Below are positions 8,624 to 15,936 of a DNA stretch of 42,713 nt, piece by piece. Position 1 is the first letter of the stretch, and every line of letters begins with the position of its first letter. The DNA is taken from assembly GCA_963205435.1 (NCBI GenBank), contig CAUJIV010000084.1:1-42713 (forward strand). Reading direction: 5' to 3'. The position numbers were made by a program, and so were the translations under genes. The stretch comes from Pseudomonadota bacterium (lineage in GTDB: Bacteria > Pseudomonadota > Gammaproteobacteria > Burkholderiales > Rhodocyclaceae). The notes below the pieces were generated by a model, which made no database searches, had not been told where the DNA came from, and saw only the letters and a program-made list of their open reading frames with translations.

Positions 8624-8661
8624 AAAAATCAGCGGTGGGCGGCCGTTCGACCGCCCACCGC
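8624..8661 (-). terminator. Rho-independent terminator or attenuator inside the cytochrome cluster
   Basis: On the minus strand a perfect 11-bp stem GCGGTGGGCGG/CCGCCCACCGC (8651-8661 with 8632-8642, loop of 8 nt) is followed by TGATTTTT. It lies 24 bp after the barrel gene stop and directly before the ribosome site of the c4-like gene. By form it is a good intrinsic terminator. Confidence 0.8.
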
Positions 8662-8684
8662 GTCAGTGGTTCAGATTTCAGGCT

Positions 8685-11396
8685 TCAGAAATCGAACTTG
8701 ACCATGGCGCCGAGCAGATGGACGCGGTAGTCCTGCGGACCGGCGTCGAGATATACCTGCTGCACGCCCGGCACGGGATTGACGTCGACGCCGGCGTAAT
8801 GCCAGTCGCGGATCTTTCCGGACTCGTAGCGGTAGAGCAGACGGAAGGACGTCATCTTGTCGAAGGGCACGAGCAGGTTGGTCTCGACCACATGCTGGGT
8901 CAGGGTCAGGCTCGGAAAGCCGTTCCCGGCCAGCGCCACCTGTGCAGGAGGAACTGCCAGGCCAATCGCATCGTACTTGTAGTTGATCTTGGTGCGGCTC
9001 TTGGCGTAGGTGTAGTTCACGTCCAGCTTGGCCTTGCCGAAATCGTGGCTCAGGCCGAGGCCGAGGACATCGCTCCTGTCCTTGCTGGTGTTGTAGAAGG
9101 CACGGTTGAGCGGGAAGGTCGGGCTGCCCGCCGAGGCGCATTGCATCATGTAGGCATGAGACTGGGCTTCGGTCAGGATGCCGGCGGGCAGGACGCAAAG
9201 ACCGGCGCCTGCGTTGAGGCTCTGGATCGAGGCTTGCGACAGGCGGCCGTCCTGGTAGGAATAGAAGCCCATCACGTTCGTCTTCTCGGACTGCCTCCAG
9301 TTCAGGTCGAAGTTCAGGGAATTCTGCCGCGACTTGTCCTTGCGGCCCCAGTCCGCCGGATAGTCGATGTCCTTCAGCTGCAGCATGACCATGCCGTCCA
9401 GATTGTCCGCCAGCGCGTAGTTGAAGCGCGCGTTCAGGATGTTCTGGTTCCGGTCGGCCAGGTCGTACTTGCGGAACTGCGCCAGCGCATGGAGGTAGGT
9501 CGACACGTCGACGCCGGCGACGGTGGGCAGGGGGCCGAGCGAAGCGGCGAGGAACTCGTCGTAGGGATCGGAGCGGTAGGTGCTGCCGCGCTTGCGGTCA
9601 TGCTCGAAGGACAGGCGCAGCGTGCCGCCCTCGAGGCTGCGGTTGACGTAGCCGATCTTGTACTTGTCCTCGCGCGTCTCCTTGCGCTCGCGGTGCTCGC
9701 GGTCGAAATCCTCGCGTTCGAAGGAGGCGTTCAGGCTGTTGTTGCGGTTGAGCCGGTAATCCGCCGCCAGCGAGATGTTCTGCTGCGTGTACTCGAACGG
9801 CGTATTGCGGATGGGGATGTTGGCGGCCGCCGGTATCAGGCCATTGGCCGCGGCGTAGTTGCGCAGGGCCGCGGCATTGCAGCCGTTGCCGGCCAGGAAG
9901 GCATTCAGCGCGGCCCGCTGCCCCGGCGTCAAAGCCAGGCCGTTGGCCTGCCTGAAGTCGGCGAAAGAGGCACCGCCGCCATCGTTGATCATGCGGCCGA
10001 ACTGCCCGGTGAGCGGGTTGCAGGACCAGTATTCGGTCGAGTTGTCGGTCTTGTAGTGGCGGAATTTTCCCTTGACGTCGAGATCATTGACCGGATTGAG
10101 GCTCAGGCCGAGATCGATCAGCCGCGTCGTGATCTTCGGATTGGGCGAGCTGTCGCTCAGCGAGGCCAGCGTGTTCCACTGCCCGCCGGCGATGCCGGCC
10201 GTTGCAGCCGGATTCATCGTCATCGGGATCATCGTGTCGTTCTGGCTCAGGCGCGCCGCGGACACCACGGCGGTGAAGCGCCCGTTCCAGAACTCGGGGA
10301 AGAGGCGCGAGTACTCGCCCTTCAGATTGTAGTAGTCGTTGTCCGGGTGCATGTCGTAGCGGGCGGTCGGGAAGCCTCCCGCGGCGATGCCGTTGGCCGC
10401 CGCCACGAAGAGCGGGGTCTGCACGGTCAACTCGTCGATCTTGTTGCGGAAGAACGAGGCCTTCAGGCTCAGGTTGAGCGCGTTCAGGCGGTCCGCCCAC
10501 TGCAGGCCGGCGAAGAAGTCATGGGAGTCCATGTTGATCGACTCGGGGATCTCCACCGGGCCGGTGCCGCCGCCGCCGCCGCCGACCATGCCGAAGGGCC
10601 GCGCGCCCTCGCGCTTCTCCTTGGTGTAGCTGGCGAAGGCCTTCCAGTTGCCGGCGAAGTTCATGTCGAAGCGCAGCCCGCCCTTCTTGCGGATGATCTC
10701 CAGGTCGGAGTAGGGCGTGTTGGTCACGACGTTCCGGATGCTCGCGGAAGTGGCGGCGGCGCTGACGGCGCCGCCAGGCGTCAGCCCTCCCCTCAGCGTC
10801 AGGTTGCTCGAGCCGACGCCGTTCCACAGGTTGCGGTAGGTGCTGGTGAAGACGTGGGGCGTCTCGCTGTAGAAGCCCTTCAGCGACCAGTCGTTGTAGC
10901 GGCCGAGGGAGAGACCGTAGTACTGGTCGTCGCGGCCGACGCCGCCGCCCTTGATGTCGAAGAACCAGGCGCTGTCGGCCTTGTCCATGGCGAGGCCGAA
11001 GTTGTTGACCAGGCCGCCGTTGCCGAGGTCCTTGTACTCCTTGTACTTGGCATTGCCCTTGTCGCCCCTGCTGCCGATCAGGCCGAACTCGGCGTAGCCG
11101 TTGTAGCTCCAGCCGCCGTCGGTCTTGCGCGGGTCGTGCACCACGCGCGGCTCCTGGTTGAGCAGCCCGGTGGGGGTGCGCGAGTTGGCCGTCTCGCCGA
11201 GACCCTCGGGGTCGTTGTAGCCGACGCTGCTGAAGGTGCGCGGATTGAGCGCGTTGCCGATCGTCGTATCGACGCCGATGCCGGAGTCGGCCCGGGCGGC
11301 CGTCGCGGCAAGCTGGGCGACGGCGGCGGCGACGCACAGGGCGGTGAGCTTGAGGCGGGGATGCTGGATCATGTCGAATCTCCCTTGCTTGTCCAT
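8685..11396 (-). CDS. MtrB/PioB-type decahaem-associated outer-membrane beta-barrel
   Basis: A 903-residue protein with a signal peptide ending ATAARA, many alternating amphipathic strands with aromatic girdles, and the terminal residues VKFDF. The final phenylalanine is the standard outer-membrane assembly signal. Features such as WSYNGYAEFG and GKFRHYKTDN-type strand turns, and the position right after a ten-haem cytochrome gene, fit the MtrB/PioB family. That barrel sheathes the decahaem protein to carry electrons across the outer membrane. The length exceeds that of Shewanella MtrB (about 700 residues). The mature N-terminal part lacks the CXXC seen in MtrB; the only cysteines are further on. 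A second ATG eight codons in (11372), with its own GGGAG ribosome site, is an equally good start. Confidence 0.87.
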   Translation of the reverse strand: MDKQGRFDMIQHPRLKLTALCVAAAVAQLAATAARADSGIGVDTTIGNALNPRTFSSVGYNDPEGLGETANSRTPTGLLNQEPRVVHDPRKTDGGWSYNGYAEFGLIGSRGDKGNAKYKEYKDLGNGGLVNNFGLAMDKADSAWFFDIKGGGVGRDDQYYGLSLGRYNDWSLKGFYSETPHVFTSTYRNLWNGVGSSNLTLRGGLTPGGAVSAAATSASIRNVVTNTPYSDLEIIRKKGGLRFDMNFAGNWKAFASYTKEKREGARPFGMVGGGGGGTGPVEIPESINMDSHDFFAGLQWADRLNALNLSLKASFFRNKIDELTVQTPLFVAAANGIAAGGFPTARYDMHPDNDYYNLKGEYSRLFPEFWNGRFTAVVSAARLSQNDTMIPMTMNPAATAGIAGGQWNTLASLSDSSPNPKITTRLIDLGLSLNPVNDLDVKGKFRHYKTDNSTEYWSCNPLTGQFGRMINDGGGASFADFRQANGLALTPGQRAALNAFLAGNGCNAAALRNYAAANGLIPAAANIPIRNTPFEYTQQNISLAADYRLNRNNSLNASFEREDFDREHRERKETREDKYKIGYVNRSLEGGTLRLSFEHDRKRGSTYRSDPYDEFLAASLGPLPTVAGVDVSTYLHALAQFRKYDLADRNQNILNARFNYALADNLDGMVMLQLKDIDYPADWGRKDKSRQNSLNFDLNWRQSEKTNVMGFYSYQDGRLSQASIQSLNAGAGLCVLPAGILTEAQSHAYMMQCASAGSPTFPLNRAFYNTSKDRSDVLGLGLSHDFGKAKLDVNYTYAKSRTKINYKYDAIGLAVPPAQVALAGNGFPSLTLTQHVVETNLLVPFDKMTSFRLLYRYESGKIRDWHYAGVDVNPVPGVQQVYLDAGPQDYRVHLLGAMVKFDF

Positions 11397-11417
11397 GGCG
11401 TTTCCTTTCGTCGCTCG

Positions 11418-12380
11418 TCAGCGCTGGAAGCGCGTGCCGGCCGGATGGTTGCTGCCATGGATCTGCGAGTGGCAGTTCTGGCAGGAGCGGCCGATCACGC
11501 GCGGTCCGGCGGCGCCGCCGGCGAGCGCGGCCTGGGCGGTTCCGCTGGCGTTGTAGAAGGTCGCCGGATGGAAGCCGCGCGGATCGTGGCACTGCTGGCA
11601 GAGCAGGGGCCGGGCGGAGACCAGCAGCTTGTCATGGTTGGAGCCGTGCGGGGTGTGGCAGTTGAGGCAGTTCTCGCGCACCGGCGCATGCTCCCAGACG
11701 AAGGGGCCGCGGCGCTCGGCGTGGCAGGTGTAACAGACCTCGTTCACGCTGTCGGCCTTGAGCAGCGGCTTGGTCGGCGTGCCGTGCGGGTTGTGGCAGT
11801 CGACACAGCTCATCTTGCCCTCGGGCACCGGCATGTGCGAGCGCTTCCTGAACTCGGCGCGCTGCTGCTGATGGCACTGGTAGCAGGTTTCCGAAATGCT
11901 CTGGCGCGCCTCGAGGCTGGTGGCGGATATTTTCTCCATCGGGTTGTGGCAGTCGGCGCAGCCGAGCTTGTTGGTGCTATGCACCGAGCCCGGCCAGTGC
12001 AGGCGGTTGCCGCCGGAATGGCAGTTCAGGCACTGGCCGTTCTGCGTCTCGACCGGCGTGTTCCAGCGCTTGGTGAAACCGATGATCAGGTTCTTGTCGG
12101 CGGTGTTCTTGGCATGCAGTGAGCCGGGGCCGTGGCAGGCCTCGCAGACCTGGCGCTCGGCCTCGTTTTTCGGGTTCATCCTGAAAATCTTGGCATGCAG
12201 CGTCTCGCCGAAATGCCGGTTTTCCTGGCCATGGCAGTTGATGCAGGCCTTCTCGCCGATGTAGGTGGCGCCGCTCTGCGCGGCGACCGGTCCGGCGGCA
12301 AAGGCAAGCAGCAGCGTGGCAGCCGCGGACAGGCAGGCTCGCGCCAGGTTGACGGCAATGCTTCGTGCTTGTGATTTCAC
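11418..12380 (-). CDS. Decahaem periplasmic cytochrome c, MtrA/PioA/DmsE family
   Basis: A protein of about 320 residues with a signal peptide ending GPVAAQ and exactly ten CXXCH motifs (CINCH, CEACH, CLNCH, CADCH, CYQCH, CVDCH, CYTCH, CLNCH, CQQCH, CQNCH), spaced as in the DmsE/MtrA family. Such proteins insert into an MtrB-type barrel and pass electrons between the periplasm and the cell exterior. The start is placed at a GTG (12380) because GGAGGG lies seven bases upstream. An ATG five codons earlier (12395) has no ribosome site and itself overlaps this GGAGGG. The barrel gene follows after 21 bp. Compared with PioA of phototrophic iron oxidisers it has no long N-terminal extension. Confidence 0.92.
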   Translation of the reverse strand: MKSQARSIAVNLARACLSAAATLLLAFAAGPVAAQSGATYIGEKACINCHGQENRHFGETLHAKIFRMNPKNEAERQVCEACHGPGSLHAKNTADKNLIIGFTKRWNTPVETQNGQCLNCHSGGNRLHWPGSVHSTNKLGCADCHNPMEKISATSLEARQSISETCYQCHQQQRAEFRKRSHMPVPEGKMSCVDCHNPHGTPTKPLLKADSVNEVCYTCHAERRGPFVWEHAPVRENCLNCHTPHGSNHDKLLVSARPLLCQQCHDPRGFHPATFYNASGTAQAALAGGAAGPRVIGRSCQNCHSQIHGSNHPAGTRFQR

Positions 12381-12419
12381 AGGGTAACCCTCCATAAAGC
12401 CGATGCTCGATGCAAGCGC

Positions 12420-12490
12420 CTGCGCCGGAATGGCCCGGCAAGGGCGATCAGGATGAAACTCGGCAGCCAGTCTTCTTCATTCCGGCGCAG
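12420..12490. repeat. 13-bp inverted repeat in the leader of the decahaem cytochrome gene
   Basis: CTGCGCCGGAATG at 12420-12432 and its perfect complement at 12478-12490 are separated by 45 nt. The repeat lies between the araC-type gene and the decahaem gene, 40-110 bp upstream of the latter's start. It may be an operator, a leader hairpin, or the end of the regulator transcript. There is no T-run after it, so a classic terminator is unlikely. Confidence 0.6.
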
Positions 12491-12574
12491 CGGACAGCCG
12501 CGCCTATTGTTGTTTTGGTACCACGTCAGCGAAGCGTACTAGCGCCACGGTCTCTTGTATTGCTTATTCGCGCA

Positions 12575-13561
12575 TTAATTTTTTGTCTTTAAGTGCACTA
12601 TTTCACGGAACCTGGCCTCGGTGCCGGTTGTTCGCGCCTCCTTGGGCGACATGTCGAACAGCTTGCGGAAGCTGCGCGTGAAATTGGCCTGATCGCTGAA
12701 GCCCAGGCTGAAGGCGATCTCGCAGATCGACTTGCCGGCATTGCTCTTGTCGGCCAGCGCGCGATAACAGCGGATCAGTCTCTCCTTCTGCACCCACTGC
12801 ATGATCGGCAGGGGCTCACCCTGGAAGAGGCGATGGATGTAGCGCGGCGAGAGTCCGACTCCGTTTGATATATCGTTGATTTCCAAGGTCGGATTGGCCA
12901 GGTGCGCGAGGGCGTACTGCTTGATCCGGCCGATGTGGTAGGCCCTCAGGCCGCCGGAATGCTTCGGCGCGCTGTCTTCGAGTTCGCTCAGGAAGGCGCC
13001 GATCAGCCCGACCGTCATGCGCACCAGAGAAGCGGAGGCAGCGGAAGCCAGGGCTTCGGGATGGCGCGACAGCGAATGCAGGTGATCGGCCAGCACCGCC
13101 GTCGTCCCGGAGCGCGCCGGGATGGCCTGCACGGCATGGCGCGGCCAGGCCGGCGCCATGTTCTCCACCAGGCTGACCGGCAGCACGGCGGTGATGTGTT
13201 CGTAGGCTTCGGGGAAATCCAGGTCGGTCGATTCGCGCGCCGGGAAGAGCGCCAGATGGCCGGGGGCGAGCTGGATTTCCCGCCCTTCGGCACGCAGCTG
13301 GAGGTGGCCCGACAACTGCAGGTGGATCAGCAGCCTGGCTTCGCTGCCCGGATCGCTCAGGCCCTTGGAGCAATGGGCGCTGCCCCTGACCCGGACGACG
13401 GTCAGCGGCTCGGCGCAGGACATTTCGACGCCGATCGAGAAAGGCACGGCATACGAAGGCTCGATGCGGTAATCGGCGCCGAAGAGATCCGACACCCTGC
13501 CACGCCACCAGTCGATGCGCTCGGCAGGAGCTATCGCGTCCGTTGTCAGTATCGCGGTCAT
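12575..13561 (-). CDS. AraC/XylS-family transcriptional regulator
   Basis: A 328-residue protein. Residues about 1-190 resemble the AraC-binding-like domain of the NahR/XylS/FeaR group (EMSCAEPLTVVRVRGSAHCS, then HLALFPARESTD). Residues about 225-320 hold the two helix-turn-helix motifs, with CEIAFSLGFSDQANFTRSFRK as the conserved second one. The start ATG at 13561 follows GGAGGGGA. It lies on the same strand as, and 194 bp upstream of, the decahaem cytochrome gene, so control of that cluster is a natural inference. The ligand is unknown. An FNR-type box about 160 bp upstream suggests that oxygen limitation affects its expression. Confidence 0.9.
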   Translation of the reverse strand: MTAILTTDAIAPAERIDWWRGRVSDLFGADYRIEPSYAVPFSIGVEMSCAEPLTVVRVRGSAHCSKGLSDPGSEARLLIHLQLSGHLQLRAEGREIQLAPGHLALFPARESTDLDFPEAYEHITAVLPVSLVENMAPAWPRHAVQAIPARSGTTAVLADHLHSLSRHPEALASAASASLVRMTVGLIGAFLSELEDSAPKHSGGLRAYHIGRIKQYALAHLANPTLEINDISNGVGLSPRYIHRLFQGEPLPIMQWVQKERLIRCYRALADKSNAGKSICEIAFSLGFSDQANFTRSFRKLFDMSPKEARTTGTEARFREIVHLKTKN

Positions 13562-13665
13562 TCCCCTCCTCTTGCCCGGACGCCAGGCGCGGCCGGATAT
13601 CTCGCCGCAATCGTTCAGGCCTCAAGGCAGGCGGAACGACGCCACGACATGCATTTTTGTTCTTG

Positions 13666-13680
13666 TAGGATCGAATCCTA
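13666..13680. promoter_or_regulatory. Palindrome TAGGAT-CGA-ATCCTA, possible operator
   Basis: A perfect 6-3-6 inverted repeat (TAGGATCGAATCCTA) about 105 bp upstream of the araC-type start and 35 bp downstream of the FNR-type box. It could be an operator or part of the regulator promoter. The evidence is only symmetry and position. Confidence 0.35.
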
Positions 13681-13714
13681 GTCGCCATTGGGAGCTGACG
13701 GCAGATTGTGGGCA

Positions 13715-13728
13715 TTGACTGGCATCAA
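13715..13728. promoter_or_regulatory. FNR/Anr-type box upstream of the araC-type gene
   Basis: TTGACTGGCATCAA matches the FNR/Anr consensus TTGAT-N4-ATCAA with one mismatch and fits the common TTGAC variant. It is framed by AGATTGTG (13703-13710) and its complement CACAATCT (13733-13740). The box centre is 160 bp upstream of the regulator start. No good -10 element stands at the class II distance, so the mode of action is uncertain. Confidence 0.65.
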
Positions 13729-13916
13729 TTCACACAATCTTGTCGTTTTTTTGCAACATTCTTGACAAGGCAAATCCTCGAGGCCTTTTTCTGGCATTGC
13801 CCGAGTCCATTTGAGGGCATGGCGAACGCATGTCCGGCTGACGGCAGTCTCTCAGGGAGCTGCTTCGAGAACCTCTCCGGCGCGGGACGGGGCTCCCGTG
13901 CAGGTGTCGCCGGCAG

Positions 13917-14810
13917 TCAGGCGGCGATCTGGTCGAGGCCGGGCTTGCCGTGCCAGAAGCCGTTGCAGGATTCGGCGATGCCGATAACGTCGAGCCGCGA
14001 GCGCGCCTCCTCCGTTGCCATCTCGCCGGCAAGGCGGGCGCGGAAGATGTCGATCAGCTCGGGCGTATGCTGCGACTGCGGGCTGAGGCGCAGGATGTCG
14101 ACGCCGCTGGCGCGCAGCTCGCCGATCTCGCCGATCAGGTTGTACACCCTGGCCGATTGTGTCTGGATGCCGTTGAGGGTGAGGAAGCCCTCCTTCTCGC
14201 GCGTGCGGATGAGCAGGCCGTCCGGGTACTCCATGCACTTGAACTGGCAGTCGTCCTTCTGCAGGTTGTAGTGGCGGGCGGTGAAGCAGCGCGCCGAGAA
14301 GGCCAGCGGCAGGCGGCCGTAGGCGAACACCTCGGTCTCCAGTCCGGCGGGACGGCTGGCCTGAAGGCCGGCGAGGGCTTCGCGCGACATCTCGACCGGC
14401 ATCACCCAGCGGCTGGCGCCGAGCCGCGCCAGCATGGCCAGGGTGGCGCCGTTGTAGACATTGAGGAAGGGGCCGGCGACGAAGGGCCGCCGGCTCTCGG
14501 CCAGCAGGCGCACCGCGCCCATGTCGTTGGCCTCGGCGAGGAAGGCTTTTTCCTCGGCCAGCTTGCGCAGGGTCTTGAGATCGGATTCGGACTCGATCAG
14601 GGTCTGCGTGGCGAGCACGGCCTGCTTGCCGGCGGCGGCGAGCAGGCCGGCGATGTCGATCCAGTCGGGCAGGCGCAGCTCGTGGCGGCGCGAGCAGACC
14701 GTCTCGCCGAGATAGACGACGTCCACCGGCGCCTCGGCGATGGTCTCGTAGAAGTCGAGCATCTGCTGGCGCGGCCAGTAGTAGAGCGGAGGGCCGAGGG
14801 CGAGTTTCAC
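13917..14810 (-). CDS. ubiV: UbiV, U32-family [4Fe-4S] protein for O2-independent ubiquinone synthesis
   Basis: A 297-residue U32 peptidase-family protein. Four cysteines, C39, C175, C188 and C192 (in VYLGETVC and CFTARHYNLQKDDCQFKC), have the spacing of the E. coli UbiV cluster ligands (C39 and 13/4 spacing of the last three). With UbiU it forms the hydroxylation unit that replaces the flavin monooxygenases when O2 is absent. The start is a GTG at 14810, which aligns the N-terminus (MKLALGPPLYYWP) and C39 with the family. The open frame extends further upstream but through a 7-bp tandem repeat and into ubiU. No strong ribosome site is visible, so coupling to ubiU is likely. Confidence 0.92.
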   Translation of the reverse strand: MKLALGPPLYYWPRQQMLDFYETIAEAPVDVVYLGETVCSRRHELRLPDWIDIAGLLAAAGKQAVLATQTLIESESDLKTLRKLAEEKAFLAEANDMGAVRLLAESRRPFVAGPFLNVYNGATLAMLARLGASRWVMPVEMSREALAGLQASRPAGLETEVFAYGRLPLAFSARCFTARHYNLQKDDCQFKCMEYPDGLLIRTREKEGFLTLNGIQTQSARVYNLIGEIGELRASGVDILRLSPQSQHTPELIDIFRARLAGEMATEEARSRLDVIGIAESCNGFWHGKPGLDQIAA

Positions 14811-14815
14811 GAGGC

Positions 14816-14855
14816 GTTTCGGGTTTCGGGTTTCGGGTTTCGGGTTTCGGGTTTC
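14816..14855. repeat. Tandem 7-bp repeat GGGTTTC, five copies plus a partial
   Basis: GGGTTTC occurs five times in a row at 14821-14855, preceded by GTTTC (14816-14820). The array fills much of the 89-bp gap between the ubiU stop and the ubiV GTG start and ends five bases from that start. It is a simple-sequence tract of the kind that changes copy number by slippage. Confidence 0.9.
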
Positions 14856-14899
14856 GTGCCGGCGCCGGGCGGGAGGGCCGATGGCGAAACCCGGAACGG

Positions 14900-15913
14900 C
14901 TATTTCCAGGGCCGGTAGTAGGCGCCGAGGGTGTGCATATTGCCCTCGGAGACCTTGTTCAGCTCGGCCATCCAGGAGTCGCGCACGGTGAATTCGCGCT
15001 TCTCGCGCAGCGCGGCGTCGATGGCGGCGCGCCACACCCGGGTCACCTGGGCGACATAGGCCGGGCTGCGCTGGCGGCCCTCGATCTTGATCGCCTTGAC
15101 GCCGATCTCGATCAGGCGGGGCAGCAGCTCCATGGAGTTGAGGCTGGTCGGCTCCTCGAGGGCGTAATAGGTCTCGTCGTTGGCCTCGAAGCGGCCCTTG
15201 CACAGGGTCGGGTAGCCGGCCTTCTCGCCCTCGGCGAAGCGGTCGATCAGCATGCCGTTGAGGCGCGCCTCCATGCCCTGCCCGGTCTGCTCCCAGCGCA
15301 CCGCCTTGCCCGGCGAGCAGACGCCGGCGGTGTTAGGCGACTCGCCGGTGACGTAGGCGGAGAGGGCGCAGCGCCCCTCGACCATGACGCAGAGGCCGCC
15401 GAAGCCGAACACCTCGATCTCCGCCTGGGTGTTGTTCACGACCTGCTCGACCTGGGCCAGCGCCAGCACGCGCGGCAGCACGGCGCGCTGGATGCCGAAC
15501 TGCTCGCGGTAGAAATTGATGGCCTCGTAGCTGGTGGCCGAGCCTTGCACGGAGAGGTGCAGCCGCAGCTGCGGGTGCTTGGCGCGGGCGTATTCCATCA
15601 GGCCGGGGTCGGCGAGGATGACGGCATCGATGCCGAAGTCGGCGGCCTTGTCGACGGCGGCGGTCCAGCGGCTCCAGGTGTCGACCTGCGGATAGGTGTT
15701 GAGCGCCAGCAGCACCTTGGCGCGGCGGGCGTGGGCGTAGCGGATGCCCTCGCGCATCTGGGCGTCGTCGAAATTCAGACCGACGAAGTTGCGCGCGTTG
15801 GTGTTGTCCTTGAAGCCGGTGTAGACGCAGTCGGCGCCGTTGTCGACGGCGGCCTTGAGCGCCGGCAGGGCGCCGGCGGGACAGACCAGTTCGAAGGGCT
15901 TGCCGCTCAGCAT
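14900..15913 (-). CDS. ubiU: UbiU, U32-family [4Fe-4S] protein for O2-independent ubiquinone synthesis
   Basis: A 337-residue U32 peptidase-family protein. C175, C182, C199 and C238 have spacings 7/17/39, the same as the four iron-sulfur ligands of E. coli UbiU. The stretch FGFGGLCVMVEGRCALSAYV is the family signature. UbiU acts as a heterodimer with UbiV in O2-independent hydroxylation of ubiquinone precursors, with UbiT as accessory factor. It is the first gene of ubiUV and has an FNR-type promoter about 60 bp upstream (15937-15985), in line with a role under anoxia. The ATG at 15913 has only a weak ribosome site. Confidence 0.94.
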   Translation of the reverse strand: MLSGKPFELVCPAGALPALKAAVDNGADCVYTGFKDNTNARNFVGLNFDDAQMREGIRYAHARRAKVLLALNTYPQVDTWSRWTAAVDKAADFGIDAVILADPGLMEYARAKHPQLRLHLSVQGSATSYEAINFYREQFGIQRAVLPRVLALAQVEQVVNNTQAEIEVFGFGGLCVMVEGRCALSAYVTGESPNTAGVCSPGKAVRWEQTGQGMEARLNGMLIDRFAEGEKAGYPTLCKGRFEANDETYYALEEPTSLNSMELLPRLIEIGVKAIKIEGRQRSPAYVAQVTRVWRAAIDAALREKREFTVRDSWMAELNKVSEGNMHTLGAYYRPWK

Positions 15914-15936
15914 GGGGTCGGGCGAAAACGTTGGAA

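Larger units (their letters stand above)
13562..13916. other. Intergenic region upstream of the araC-type gene
   Basis: 355 bp between the ubiV stop and the araC-type start. It contains an FNR-type box (13715-13728) framed by an 8-bp inverted repeat, and a separate palindrome at 13666-13680. No credible gene is seen on either strand, and no clear terminator was found for ubiV. Confidence 0.7.

Noticed and set aside
8718-12122. Very long open frame on the plus strand opposite the barrel and decahaem genes
   Set aside because: It is a GC-rich antisense shadow: its translation is rich in V, A, G, R and H without domains, whereas the minus-strand frames have ten haem motifs, a signal peptide and a barrel C-terminus.
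12491-12574. Sigma-54 or FNR site in the decahaem cytochrome promoter region
   Set aside because: TGGTAC near 12520 lacks the second sigma-54 element, and no TTGAN-N4-NTCAA box is present.
14816-14855. GGGTTTC array as a CRISPR or telomere-like sequence
   Set aside because: The unit is 7 bp without spacers and lies inside a bacterial operon, so it is only a simple tandem repeat.
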